IMG/VR virus record: IMGVR_UViG_3300042400_001427 | Location: 1 to 24,826 of that record | Reading direction: 5' to 3' (one strand) | Source of the DNA: a virus | Length of the DNA stretch: 24,826 bases | Part shown: in pieces, positions 14,289 to 21,122 of the stretch | Layout of the letters: every line of letters starts with the position of its first letter | How positions within the stretch are numbered: position 1 is the first letter of the stretch | Program-made: the position numbers and the translations under genes | Notes under the pieces: generated by a model | What the model saw: the letters and a program-made list of their open reading frames with translations, nothing else | What the model was told of the DNA's origin: nothing | The model's database searches: none

Positions 14289-15359
14289 ATGATTTCAATA
14301 GTTATACCATCTCACAATAATTTAAGACACTTAAAAAATGCTTACGAAAGCATTAAAAAACATGCACCTCAAGCTGAAATTATTCTTTATGATGATGCTT
14401 CAACAGATGGAACTTGGGGTTGGATGTTACAAACAGCTACATTAGATAGAAATTGTAAAATACTTAAAAGTGATGTGCGTGTAGGTCACACCGTATTATA
14501 TGATAAAGGCATTAAAGCGGCTACAAATGAAATTGTAGGTATAATGCATGCTGATATGATTATGGGTCCTAACTATGTTGAAAACTGTATTAAACACTTA
14601 AAACCAGAAACTGTAGTATGTGGTACTAGAATTGAACCACCACTTCACCCTTCAGGACCTGAAAAAATTGTTCAAAACTTTGGTTTAGATTTTGATAGTT
14701 TGAACATTGGAGACTTTGAAGAGTTTGTAAATATTGTTCAATCTAAACATAAAGATCAAACAACAAATGGAATGTTTGCTCCGTGGGTAATCTATAAAAG
14801 TGACTTTGAACGAATAGGAGGACACGATTGGGGTTTTGCTCCATTTCCTTATGAAGACAGTGACATTTTCCAAAGATGGATTTTAGCAGGTTATAAGTTA
14901 ATACAAAGTAGAGATGCATTTGTTTATCATTTGACTTGTAGAGGACACAGATGGACTGGTGAAATTGGAAAAAATGATGATTATTTTATTCAAGCTGAAC
15001 AAAAAGCAAGACAATACTACATCAAGAAATGGGGAAGTTGGATTAAAAATGACGAATATCAGTATCCTATCTTAACGCCAGTCTATAAAAAGTGCGCGAT
15101 AATACAAGACTATAAACCCAGCCCGGTAGACGATTGGTTTAGTGAAATTAACCCGCAAGATCCAAGTAGTTTCGACGTAATAGTTGAGTTAAATACGAAT
15201 ACATTTGCCGAAGAAGAATATCATGTTGTGGTAAACTTAAATCAAATAGTTCAAGAAACAAACGAAACAGGAAAATTCCAAGTAGGAAATCTTACAATTA
15301 CTATTAACTCTCTTGCAGATCGCTCTAAGGAGTTAATATTTATAGACAACAATGATTAG
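14289..15359 (+). CDS. GT2-family glycosyltransferase with extra C-terminal domain
   Basis: A 356-residue GT-A enzyme. MISIVIPSHNNLRHLKNAYE is the GT2 start, ILYDDASTDGT gives the first acidic site, MHADM the DxD position, and PYEDSD the base-like E-D. The core resembles the 8903 enzyme, including a shared H-x-x-x-R-G-H/SH-R and a later Y-x-K-W-G. From about residue 270 there is a tail of some 85 residues, rich in beta-forming residues and with GC-richer codons, that I do not recognise. It is the last glycosyltransferase of the island and overlaps the next gene by 8 bases. Confidence 0.85.
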   Translation: MISIVIPSHNNLRHLKNAYESIKKHAPQAEIILYDDASTDGTWGWMLQTATLDRNCKILKSDVRVGHTVLYDKGIKAATNEIVGIMHADMIMGPNYVENCIKHLKPETVVCGTRIEPPLHPSGPEKIVQNFGLDFDSLNIGDFEEFVNIVQSKHKDQTTNGMFAPWVIYKSDFERIGGHDWGFAPFPYEDSDIFQRWILAGYKLIQSRDAFVYHLTCRGHRWTGEIGKNDDYFIQAEQKARQYYIKKWGSWIKNDEYQYPILTPVYKKCAIIQDYKPSPVDDWFSEINPQDPSSFDVIVELNTNTFAEEEYHVVVNLNQIVQETNETGKFQVGNLTITINSLADRSKELIFIDNND

Positions 15360-15759
15360 TTTAACTAATATATTAAACGAAGTTTCAAACATTACTGGAC
15401 CAGTTCGTTATTCAACTAAATTTGGTGGATACGATTGGTCCGTAAAATTTGACGTAAATAAAAACCCAACAAAAGTAGGTGTTCGAATGCAATTTTATCC
15501 TAAGGACAGTTCCCAATTGGACGGAACTCGGTTGAATGAAGTTGGAAACGATTTAGCAGCCTACTTACAAAGAAAATTCTCCAAGTACGATATTATAGTT
15601 GATCGTGACAAGGACTTCGAAGATAAGTTAACAGCAATAGGTTTTATTATTCCTTTAGATTCATTATCTCAATATATTATGAAAAATATTATTGGTGGTA
15701 ATGTTCCTAAAGCAGAAGCAGGAGACGAAGATCTACCTGCCGGTCCAGATGAAAAATAG
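15352..15759 (+). CDS. Small unknown protein with capsid-targeting-like N-terminus
   Basis: A 135-residue protein that starts MISLTNILNE-VSN, with L-x-E at residues 8-10, the same form and position as in the genes at 239 and 23756. The middle has alternating hydrophobic residues that suggest a small beta-rich fold, and the C-terminus is acidic and low in complexity (KAEAGDEDLPAGPDEK). No family is recognised. The peptide suggests a head protein processed by the prohead protease. It overlaps the end of the last glycosyltransferase gene by 8 bases. Confidence 0.82.
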   Translation: MISLTNILNEVSNITGPVRYSTKFGGYDWSVKFDVNKNPTKVGVRMQFYPKDSSQLDGTRLNEVGNDLAAYLQRKFSKYDIIVDRDKDFEDKLTAIGFIIPLDSLSQYIMKNIIGGNVPKAEAGDEDLPAGPDEK

Positions 15760-15761
15760 TT

Positions 15762-16394
15762 ATGGGTTTACCAAAACACTTCACTAAACAACAAATTCTC
15801 AAAGCACAGCAAAACACCTTAAGCAACAGATCAGCTGCAAGGTATCTTAACTGTAGTTACAACACATATAAGATGTATGCTAAACAGTATACAGATGAAA
15901 CTACAGGTCAAACACTTTTTGAAAAACACTTAAATCCGTCTGGAAAAAACATTCCTAAATTTTTACCTAATAAAGGTAAGAATCCACCATTAGAAGACAT
16001 TTTAAGTGGTAAAATTCTTCCACATTCATTTTCAGCTGAAAAAATTAAAACTAGATTATTAACTGAATGTATATTAAAAAGTGAATGTTACAAGTGTGGT
16101 TTTCACGAACGTAGACCTAGTGACATGAGACAACCGTTTTTGTTGAACTTTAAAGACACCAATAAAAACAACTGGAGTAAAAATAATTTAGAAATTCTTT
16201 GCTATAACTGCTATTATTTAACTGTTGGAGACATATTTAGTGTCAAAGAACAACAACACATAGAGGACACTTATCACCCTACAGAAGCTAGTAAACCTAC
16301 TTGGGATTTAGATGGTTGGCAGTTAGATCATTTCAAAGATTTAGGTTTAATAGATGATGAAGACAGTGACGAAAAGTACATTTCCCGAATGTAA
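15762..16394 (+). CDS. Degenerate HNH-like zinc protein with N-terminal HTH
   Basis: A 210-residue protein. Residues 8-45 look like a helix-turn-helix (KQQILKAQQNTLSNRSAARY then NCSYNTYKMYAKQY). Residues 105-155 follow the HNH endonuclease frame: C109-Y-K-C112-G, a strand ending LLNFKD, N141/N142-L-E-I-L, and C147-Y-N-C150. The catalytic His of the first H (normally H-x-D) is replaced by N129-F-K-D, and the final H after the second knuckle is Y. The zinc site is kept while the nuclease residues are lost, so DNA binding without cutting is the best guess. It starts at AGTTATG two bases after the previous stop. Confidence 0.75.
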   Translation: MGLPKHFTKQQILKAQQNTLSNRSAARYLNCSYNTYKMYAKQYTDETTGQTLFEKHLNPSGKNIPKFLPNKGKNPPLEDILSGKILPHSFSAEKIKTRLLTECILKSECYKCGFHERRPSDMRQPFLLNFKDTNKNNWSKNNLEILCYNCYYLTVGDIFSVKEQQHIEDTYHPTEASKPTWDLDGWQLDHFKDLGLIDDEDSDEKYISRM

Positions 16395-16417
16395 GTTGGA
16401 AAACATAAGTCTCTTTA

Positions 16418-16427
16418 TTATATTATA
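16418..16427 (+). promoter_or_regulatory. Promoter-like TTATATTATA motif
   Basis: An exact match to TTATANTATA, 5 bases before the ATG at 16433, in a 38-base gap. If it were a -10 element, transcription would begin at or inside the start codon, giving a leaderless message; the short spacing makes this copy less convincing than those at 1359, 17140 and 21100. Confidence 0.35.
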
Positions 16428-16432
16428 TACTA

Positions 16433-16801
16433 ATGAAAGCAATAAAAACAATTAAATTTAAATCACTTGATGAATTTCAATTGCAAATAATTAATTTCGA
16501 TCAACCCGAATTAGTAAATTGCTTACTAGAAGCCATACAAAGAGGAATGGAAAAGGGAAATAAAAAAGTCAGTGTATGTGATGTTGAAATTGAAGAAGAA
16601 GAAGACATTTTTAGACTTTACACAGATCAAAGAGATTGGCCTACAGCATTGGAAAGTTGCATGAAAACTTTCATTAATATGGAAGAATATGAAAAATGTA
16701 TAATTGTTCAAGAATTACAAAAAGAATATGAAATTAATAAATTGGTTACAGAGTCACAAACAACCCCTTCAACCTCAAGAAGAAAAACTACTAAAAAGTG
16801 A
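16433..16801 (+). CDS. Unknown small phage protein
   Basis: A 122-residue protein. Residues 48-58 are very acidic (VCDVEIEEEED). Residues 69-100 form a helical hairpin pattern, WPTALESCMKTFINMEEYEKC, that loosely recalls UVR-type motifs and recurs in T4-like phage proteins of unknown role. The C-terminal 20 residues are rich in T, S, K and R and probably disordered. It follows a TTATATTATA motif and overlaps the next gene by 74 bases if that gene starts at 16728. Confidence 0.75.
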   Translation: MKAIKTIKFKSLDEFQLQIINFDQPELVNCLLEAIQRGMEKGNKKVSVCDVEIEEEEDIFRLYTDQRDWPTALESCMKTFINMEEYEKCIIVQELQKEYEINKLVTESQTTPSTSRRKTTKK

Positions 16802-17129
16802 TGAAATCTTTTTAGACACTATTGAATCATTAAAGGAAACTATTCGAATCCAAAATGAAACAATCAATAGTTTAATTGCTAAACCTCAAGCAATTGAAAA
16901 AGTTATTGAACATCCATTTAATGAACAATTAAAAGATCAAATTGAACAACTTACAAATGAAAAAGAAATTTTAGAAAATAGAATTCAAAAATTAAATAAC
17001 AATGATGAATTAAAACGTATTAAGGAAGCATACGATAATTTATTAGTTTTTTGTTTTAAAAATTTAAATCCTACAACTCCGTTTGATCCAGCTCATGCTA
17101 AAGATTTTTGGGAAAATTTGGTAAAATAA
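16728..17129 (+). CDS. Coiled-coil protein of unknown function
   Basis: A 133-residue protein with a long predicted coiled coil: residues 25-95 show heptad-like L/I spacing (SLKETIRIQNETINSLI, then QIEQLTNEKEILENRIQKL). No other motif is seen. I start it at the ATG at 16728; a TTG at 16704 would add 8 residues. It overlaps the upstream gene by 74 bases in another frame, which is long for this genome, but the reading frame is intact and its coiled-coil composition supports it being real. Confidence 0.72.
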   Translation: MKLINWLQSHKQPLQPQEEKLLKSDEIFLDTIESLKETIRIQNETINSLIAKPQAIEKVIEHPFNEQLKDQIEQLTNEKEILENRIQKLNNNDELKRIKEAYDNLLVFCFKNLNPTTPFDPAHAKDFWENLVK

Positions 17130-17139
17130 AATTTTTTTA

Positions 17140-17149
17140 TTATAATATA
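17140..17149 (+). promoter_or_regulatory. Promoter-like TTATAATATA motif
   Basis: TTATAATATA lies 12 bases before the ATG at 17162 and is followed by AAAATAAGTTATG, almost the same leader as at 1359 (AAAAATAAGGTTATG). The repeated motif, spacing and leader make this one of the three best copies. It would drive the membrane/transglycosylase trio. Confidence 0.5.
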
Positions 17150-17161
17150 TAAAAATAAGTT

Positions 17162-17428
17162 ATGAAAATTAATAAAGAACAAGTACAAAGATTTGTAAGT
17201 AGATTTATGAGTGTAACTATTGTAGTTACTACTATGATTGCTGGATTTGGAATTGGATACTATTTCCATGAATTTAAAGTTAAACCTGCTGTACCTACAA
17301 ACATTGATCTAGAAACAGCAAGTCCAGCTATTGATTACCAAGGTAATCTTTTGTTGGATGGTAAAAAATACAGTGATTCTACACTAAGAGTTATTACTCG
17401 TATGGGTGTAAAATATATTTATCAATGA
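17162..17428 (+). CDS. Small single-pass membrane protein
   Basis: An 88-residue protein with one membrane segment at about residues 17-37 (MSVTIVVTTMIAGFGIGYYF), a basic N-terminal cytosolic end and a ~50-residue outside domain. The basic start before the segment predicts N-in topology. No family is recognised. Its stop overlaps the start of the transglycosylase gene (ATGA), so the two are made together. A lysis or envelope role fits the neighbours, but holin function cannot be called: there is only one membrane segment. Confidence 0.8.
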   Translation: MKINKEQVQRFVSRFMSVTIVVTTMIAGFGIGYYFHEFKVKPAVPTNIDLETASPAIDYQGNLLLDGKKYSDSTLRVITRMGVKYIYQ

Positions 17429-17958
17429 TGTTTTTAAAGGTTAGAGACGCTTTCATACTAGTAATATTAGCAGTCATCGCAGCTTTACTGTGGAGAATTG
17501 ATACTAGTATGAGTCGTTTTGAGAAAAAACTTGAAATTGCTGAAGGAACTGTTTCATTTCAAATGTATGAGTCTATTGAACATTGGAGTGATAGTTTTGA
17601 AATTCCAAAACACATTGCATACAATATAGCTTACAAAGAAACTAGATATAGAGGTCCATTTGATTTTAACTATGAACACAGATTAGAATCAAGTGCGGGT
17701 GCTGTTGGTCCTATGCAAATCATTACAAAGTGGGCTCAAAAGTACTCAAGACGTAGAATAAGTGAACGTGAATTGAAAACAAATGTTGATTTAAACGTAA
17801 AAATCAGTATGCAAATGTTACATAAATGGCACAGTATTTATGGTGATTGGACAAAAGCATGTGGTGCTTATAACAGTGGCCAGCCAATTAAAAATGAATA
17901 TGCTATTTACTGTGTTAATAACAAAGACTATAAAAACAAGTGGGTTGATTTAAATTAA
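17425..17958 (+). CDS. Membrane-anchored lytic transglycosylase (SLT domain)
   Basis: A 177-residue protein with an N-terminal membrane anchor at residues 9-24 and an SLT/goose-lysozyme-like domain at 55-165. The catalytic glutamate is E72 in YKETRY, followed by SSAGAVGPMQII (89-100) and GAYNSG (147-152), the three motifs of the soluble lytic transglycosylase family, which cut the MurNAc-GlcNAc bond of peptidoglycan. The anchor implies action in the periplasm, from the inner membrane. It could serve as an endolysin-type enzyme or in virion entry; being flanked by two small membrane proteins favours a lysis cassette. The second codon is also ATG and may be the start. Confidence 0.9.
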   Translation: MMFLKVRDAFILVILAVIAALLWRIDTSMSRFEKKLEIAEGTVSFQMYESIEHWSDSFEIPKHIAYNIAYKETRYRGPFDFNYEHRLESSAGAVGPMQIITKWAQKYSRRRISERELKTNVDLNVKISMQMLHKWHSIYGDWTKACGAYNSGQPIKNEYAIYCVNNKDYKNKWVDLN

Positions 17959-17962
17959 GAAT

Positions 17963-18223
17963 ATGTATACATTTATTATTATATTTGCTGTTGCCTTGGC
18001 TGTGAGTTTGTATTTTGCTCTTAAGCCAAGTTCAACAAGTCCTGAAATTACTCCGAGTGAGTCAGTTTCAGAAGAACCCATTGCGGTTGAAAGCCCCACA
18101 GTAGTTGTGGAAAACGATTATGTTGAAGTAAAACCAACGAAAAAAACTAATCGTAAAAGAAATTATCGTAAAAAATCCTCAACTCCACCAAAAGCTAAAC
18201 AAGCTAAAAATACAGGAGAATAA
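17963..18223 (+). CDS. Small membrane protein with basic tail
   Basis: An 86-residue protein: membrane segment at residues 3-20 (TFIIIFAVALAVSLYFAL), a linker rich in S, T, P and E (22-55), and a strongly basic end (residues 58-86, K/R-rich). No family is recognised. It starts 4 bases after the transglycosylase stop and ends the unit before the terminator at 18247. The layout resembles small spanin- or Rz-like proteins in size only; the basic tail would sit outside the membrane if the short N-terminus is inside. Confidence 0.75.
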   Translation: MYTFIIIFAVALAVSLYFALKPSSTSPEITPSESVSEEPIAVESPTVVVENDYVEVKPTKKTNRKRNYRKKSSTPPKAKQAKNTGE

Positions 18224-18246
18224 GGTTTATTTTCAGATTTATGAAG

Positions 18247-18273
18247 AGCTTGGCTTTTAGTCAAGCTTTTTTT
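18247..18273 (+). terminator. Rho-independent terminator
   Basis: The stem AGCTTGGC (18247-18254) pairs with GTCAAGCT (18260-18267), one G-U pair, around the loop TTTTA, followed by six T (18268-18273). It ends the membrane/transglycosylase unit. The stem core AGCTTG/CAAGCT is the same as in the 1333 terminator, and TTATACTATA overlaps its T-run. Confidence 0.88.
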
Positions 18274-18281
18274 ATACTATA
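18272..18281 (+). promoter_or_regulatory. Promoter-like TTATACTATA motif at a terminator
   Basis: The identical ten bases found at 1359, again directly after an AGCTTG...CAAGCT terminator. Only 3 bases separate it from the GTG at 18285, so if it is a -10 element that gene would be leaderless or start further in. The duplicated terminator-plus-motif arrangement makes function more likely than the ten bases alone would. Confidence 0.45.
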
Positions 18282-18284
18282 TTA

Positions 18285-18449
18285 GTGAAAGAAGATAAAG
18301 AGTACAAAAAACAACGTCGTAAAGAACGTGCAAAACAAAAGGCTCTTGAACGTCAAGCAGATCAAATTCTTAAACGTGACGAAGAATTTCAAAAATTAAA
18401 AGAACAGGGTCATAAAATTGATGTTGAAAAATTTAAAAAACTTATATGA
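18285..18449 (+). CDS. Small charged helical protein, GTG start
   Basis: A 54-residue reading frame that begins at GTG 18285 and ends TGA 18447-18449. It is rich in K, E, R and Q (EYKKQRRKERAKQKALERQA) and should form one long helix. The stop overlaps the ATG of the next gene, the tight coupling usual in this genome, and it fills an otherwise empty 220-base gap after a terminator, which supports it. The function is unknown. The GTG start is the weak point; no ATG occurs in frame before the end. Confidence 0.6.
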   Translation: MKEDKEYKKQRRKERAKQKALERQADQILKRDEEFQKLKEQGHKIDVEKFKKLI

Positions 18450-18688
18450 AATATGAAAGACACACAAGTGGTGAGGAATTTGATTCGATTTGGTATTATG
18501 ATACAGACATTACTTCGAATGGTCCCGTTTCAGTAGTCCACAAATGGCATCGTACGTATAAACAAATTCAAGTAGAATTACAACAAAATAAGATAAATAA
18601 AAAACGAGAAAGAAATGAAGCTAAACAAACTGTATCAAAGAGCGGCAAACCAAAAAGTAAACACGTTTCAGGTAGAAACACAAGGTAA
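18446..18688 (+). CDS. Small unknown protein overlapping DNA ligase
   Basis: An 80-residue protein with an aromatic N-terminal half (HTSGEEFDSIWYYD) and a strongly basic second half (KINKKRERNEAKQTVSKSGK). No family is recognised. Its start overlaps the stop of the 54-residue gene (ATGA). Its last 74 bases overlap the DNA ligase gene in another frame, so the basic tail may be a by-product of coding for the ligase N-terminus. Confidence 0.6.
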   Translation: MKYERHTSGEEFDSIWYYDTDITSNGPVSVVHKWHRTYKQIQVELQQNKINKKRERNEAKQTVSKSGKPKSKHVSGRNTR

Positions 18689-19706
18689 CTTGTATCGCAC
18701 TATTACTGGTTTTGAAGATGGTATAAAAACCAAAAGCGCATGGACTGAATGTTTTGGTAAAAATGTTGGAAAAACAAATGAAACAACTGATGTAGAACAG
18801 GCTCAAAAAGAAGCAGAAGCACTGCACCGTAAAAAATTAGAATTAGGATTTTTTGAAGACATCAACAACATTGACAACTCGACATTGTTTAAACCTATGT
18901 TGGCTTGTGATTACAATGACTATAAAGATAAAATTGAATACCCGGTATATGTTCAGCCAAAATTAGACGGTATTCGTTGTATAGTACGTAAAGATGGTAT
19001 GTGGAGTCGGAATGGCAAGCCAATTATTTCAGCACCACACATTTTTGAAAATATGAAACACTTATTCGTTGAAGATTCTAACTTGATTGTCGATGGAGAG
19101 TTGTATATTCATTCAAACAATAATGACTTTAATACAATTTGTAGTTTAGTAAAGAAAACAAAACCTACAGAAAATGACTTAGCTGAGTCTGCTCGACTAA
19201 TTGAATATTGGGTTTATGATGTTCCTTCTCACAATTCAACATTTGATCATCGTAAAGTTAGTCTTTATAGTTTTCATGGCATTGATAAAGTTAAAATGGT
19301 ATTTACAGTAATAGTAAATAATGAAGAAAATTTAAAAGAACAATATGGAAATTATATGAGTCAAGGTTTTGAAGGACTAATGATTCGAGTTGGAAAAGGA
19401 GACTATGAAAACAAAAGAAGTAAAAACTTGTTGAAATATAAAGAATTCCATGACAGTGAATATACTATTTTAGAAGTACATGAAGGTAAAGGTCGTTTAC
19501 AAGGTAAAGTAGGACAAATGTTGTTTAAAAATGAAGATGGAAAAGAATTTTACTCAACAGTTAATGGTAATGAAGAATACTTGACTGAACTTTGGGAACA
19601 AAAAGATCAATTAGTTGGACAACAGGCTACAATTAAGTACTTTGAATTGACAGTAGACAACGTGCCTCGTTTTCCTAAAGTAATATCAATAAGAAATTAT
19701 GAATAA
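18615..19706 (+). CDS. ATP-dependent DNA ligase
   Basis: A 363-residue ligase that seals nicks with ATP. The N-terminal ~85 residues form a WGR-like domain typical of phage ligases (KLYQRA start, later KNVGKTNETT and E-A-E-A). The nucleotidyltransferase domain follows: motif I K116-L-D-G-I-R with catalytic K116, motif III V-D160-G-E-L, motif IV E254-G-L-M-I-R, motif V L273-K-Y-K. The last ~85 residues form the OB domain. I keep the start at 18615 although it overlaps the previous gene by 74 bases, because the WGR-like domain begins right there. In T4 the ligase (gp30) joins Okazaki fragments and repairs breaks; the UV endonuclease two genes on supports a repair cluster. Confidence 0.92.
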   Translation: MKLNKLYQRAANQKVNTFQVETQGNLYRTITGFEDGIKTKSAWTECFGKNVGKTNETTDVEQAQKEAEALHRKKLELGFFEDINNIDNSTLFKPMLACDYNDYKDKIEYPVYVQPKLDGIRCIVRKDGMWSRNGKPIISAPHIFENMKHLFVEDSNLIVDGELYIHSNNNDFNTICSLVKKTKPTENDLAESARLIEYWVYDVPSHNSTFDHRKVSLYSFHGIDKVKMVFTVIVNNEENLKEQYGNYMSQGFEGLMIRVGKGDYENKRSKNLLKYKEFHDSEYTILEVHEGKGRLQGKVGQMLFKNEDGKEFYSTVNGNEEYLTELWEQKDQLVGQQATIKYFELTVDNVPRFPKVISIRNYE

Positions 19707-20163
19707 AGGAGCCGAGTTTTCACCGTGTAGAAAATACAGGTATAAACTATGGCGAATTTGGGATGATACTCTACCATTAGTAATGTTTATTGGTTTAAAC
19801 CCATCTACAGCTGATGAAATAAATGACGATCATACAGTAAACAACGTAGGTAAAATAGCCAAATCAAATGGGTACGGTGGATTTTACATGATGAATAGTT
19901 TTCCATTTGTGTCAACTGATCCTAAACAACTTACTGACTTAACTAACAACGATATAAATGACATATCATTATTAGAAGTAAGTAATAAGTGTGAAGACAT
20001 TGTATTTGCTTGGGGTTCATTTAAAATCATGAAGGAAACTAACAGAGATAAACAATTAATAAACATGTTTCCCAATAGTAAAGCATTAAAAATAAATAAA
20101 GATGGATCACCTAAACATCCACTTTATTGCAGTTCAAAATGTCCTTTGTTACAATATAAATAA
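19699..20163 (+). CDS. DUF1643 family protein
   Basis: A 154-residue protein that matches the DUF1643 family. It has YKLWRIWDD (15-23), the signature FIGLNPSTADEINDDHTV (30-47), a G-Y-G-G-F turn, F-A-W-G-S, and a C-terminal G-S-P-K-H-P-L-Y. The family occurs in bacteria and phages and has no established activity; its conserved N-P-S-T-A-D-E loop suggests a binding or catalytic site. The gene overlaps the ligase by 8 bases and precedes uvsE, so a link to DNA repair or nucleotide chemistry is a guess from position only. Confidence 0.85.
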   Translation: MNKGAEFSPCRKYRYKLWRIWDDTLPLVMFIGLNPSTADEINDDHTVNNVGKIAKSNGYGGFYMMNSFPFVSTDPKQLTDLTNNDINDISLLEVSNKCEDIVFAWGSFKIMKETNRDKQLINMFPNSKALKINKDGSPKHPLYCSSKCPLLQYK

Positions 20164-20168
20164 AAGTT

Positions 20169-21074
20169 ATGAATAAAAATTATGGTTATGCTTGCATTAA
20201 TGAAACACTCAAAAAAGAAGGTGTTACAACAAATAGAAGTCTAAAGAAAGCAACTTTAGATAAAAAAGGTTTAGACTATTGTAGTGAACTTGCTGTTCAA
20301 AACATTAGAGACCTAGAAAAGTACTTACATTGGAATTTAGAAAATGATATTCTTGTGTTTCGAATGTCATCAAACATGATTCCATGGGGAAATAAAGTTG
20401 ATTGGTTTAGTTTTAAAGATTTTAGTGAAATTAAAGACGTTTTAGCTCGTTGTGGTGAATTTGCTACAAAACACGGAATGAGACTTACAATGCATCCTGG
20501 TCAATATTGTATTCTTACTAGTCCACACCAACATGTTATTGACAATAGTGTAAGTGACTTACAAATGCACAGTGATATTATGGATTTGATGGGATTGAGT
20601 CGAACACATTACAACAAAATCAACATACATATGGGTGCAACGTATGGTGATAAAGAATCAGCTATTAAAACATTTCTAAAGAATTTCAACAAACTACCAG
20701 ATGCAATTAAAAGTAGACTCACTATCGAAAACGACGACAAAGGAAATATGTACTCAACTAAAGAACTATTCGAAGGAATACATAAAAATGCGAACATACC
20801 AATCGTATTCGACTACCACCATCATAAGTTTTGTACAGGGGGTCAATCCGAAGAAGAAGCCCTTCGGTTGGCAGTATCAACGTGGGGTAACATTAAACCC
20901 ATTGTTCACTATAGTGAATCTAAAGCCCTAAATGAAAGTTTAAAAGTTAAAATGCAAGCACACAGTGATTATTATTTAAACAAAGTTGAAACTTACGGTT
21001 TAGATTTAGACATCATGATGGAATGTAAAGCAAAAGAGCTAGCTGTCATGAAATACAAAAAAGATTTTTTGTAA
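20169..21074 (+). CDS. uvsE: UV damage endonuclease (UvsE/UVDE)
   Basis: A 301-residue TIM-barrel repair nuclease of the normal UVDE length. Typical stretches are FRMSSNMIPW (64-73), MHPGQYC, NIHMGATYGDK, TIENDD, VFDYHHHKFC and HYSES with a later AHSDYY, which supply the His, Asp and Glu ligands of the three-metal site. The enzyme nicks DNA 5' to pyrimidine dimers and starts an alternative excision repair route. With the ligase nearby it gives the phage its own repair of UV damage. It starts at AGTTATG. A 48-base AT-rich gap follows. Confidence 0.93.
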   Translation: MNKNYGYACINETLKKEGVTTNRSLKKATLDKKGLDYCSELAVQNIRDLEKYLHWNLENDILVFRMSSNMIPWGNKVDWFSFKDFSEIKDVLARCGEFATKHGMRLTMHPGQYCILTSPHQHVIDNSVSDLQMHSDIMDLMGLSRTHYNKINIHMGATYGDKESAIKTFLKNFNKLPDAIKSRLTIENDDKGNMYSTKELFEGIHKNANIPIVFDYHHHKFCTGGQSEEEALRLAVSTWGNIKPIVHYSESKALNESLKVKMQAHSDYYLNKVETYGLDLDIMMECKAKELAVMKYKKDFL

Positions 21075-21099
21075 AATTTGGCTTTTTTAAAAAGTTTTA

Positions 21100-21109
21100 T
21101 TATATTATC
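21100..21109 (+). promoter_or_regulatory. Promoter-like TTATATTATC motif
   Basis: Nine of ten bases match TTATANTATA, 13 bases before the ATG at 21123, with the leader AAAAGGTTATG much like the one at 1359. It would drive the unknown genes and the micro-gene array. The sequence before it (CTTTTTTAAAAAG) is self-complementary but has no good terminator form. Confidence 0.42.
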
Positions 21110-21122
21110 AAAGTAAAAGGTT

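Noticed and set aside
21081-21095. CTTTTTTAAAAAG after uvsE as a terminator
   Set aside because: A self-complementary AT run without a GC stem or proper loop, so the evidence is too weak.
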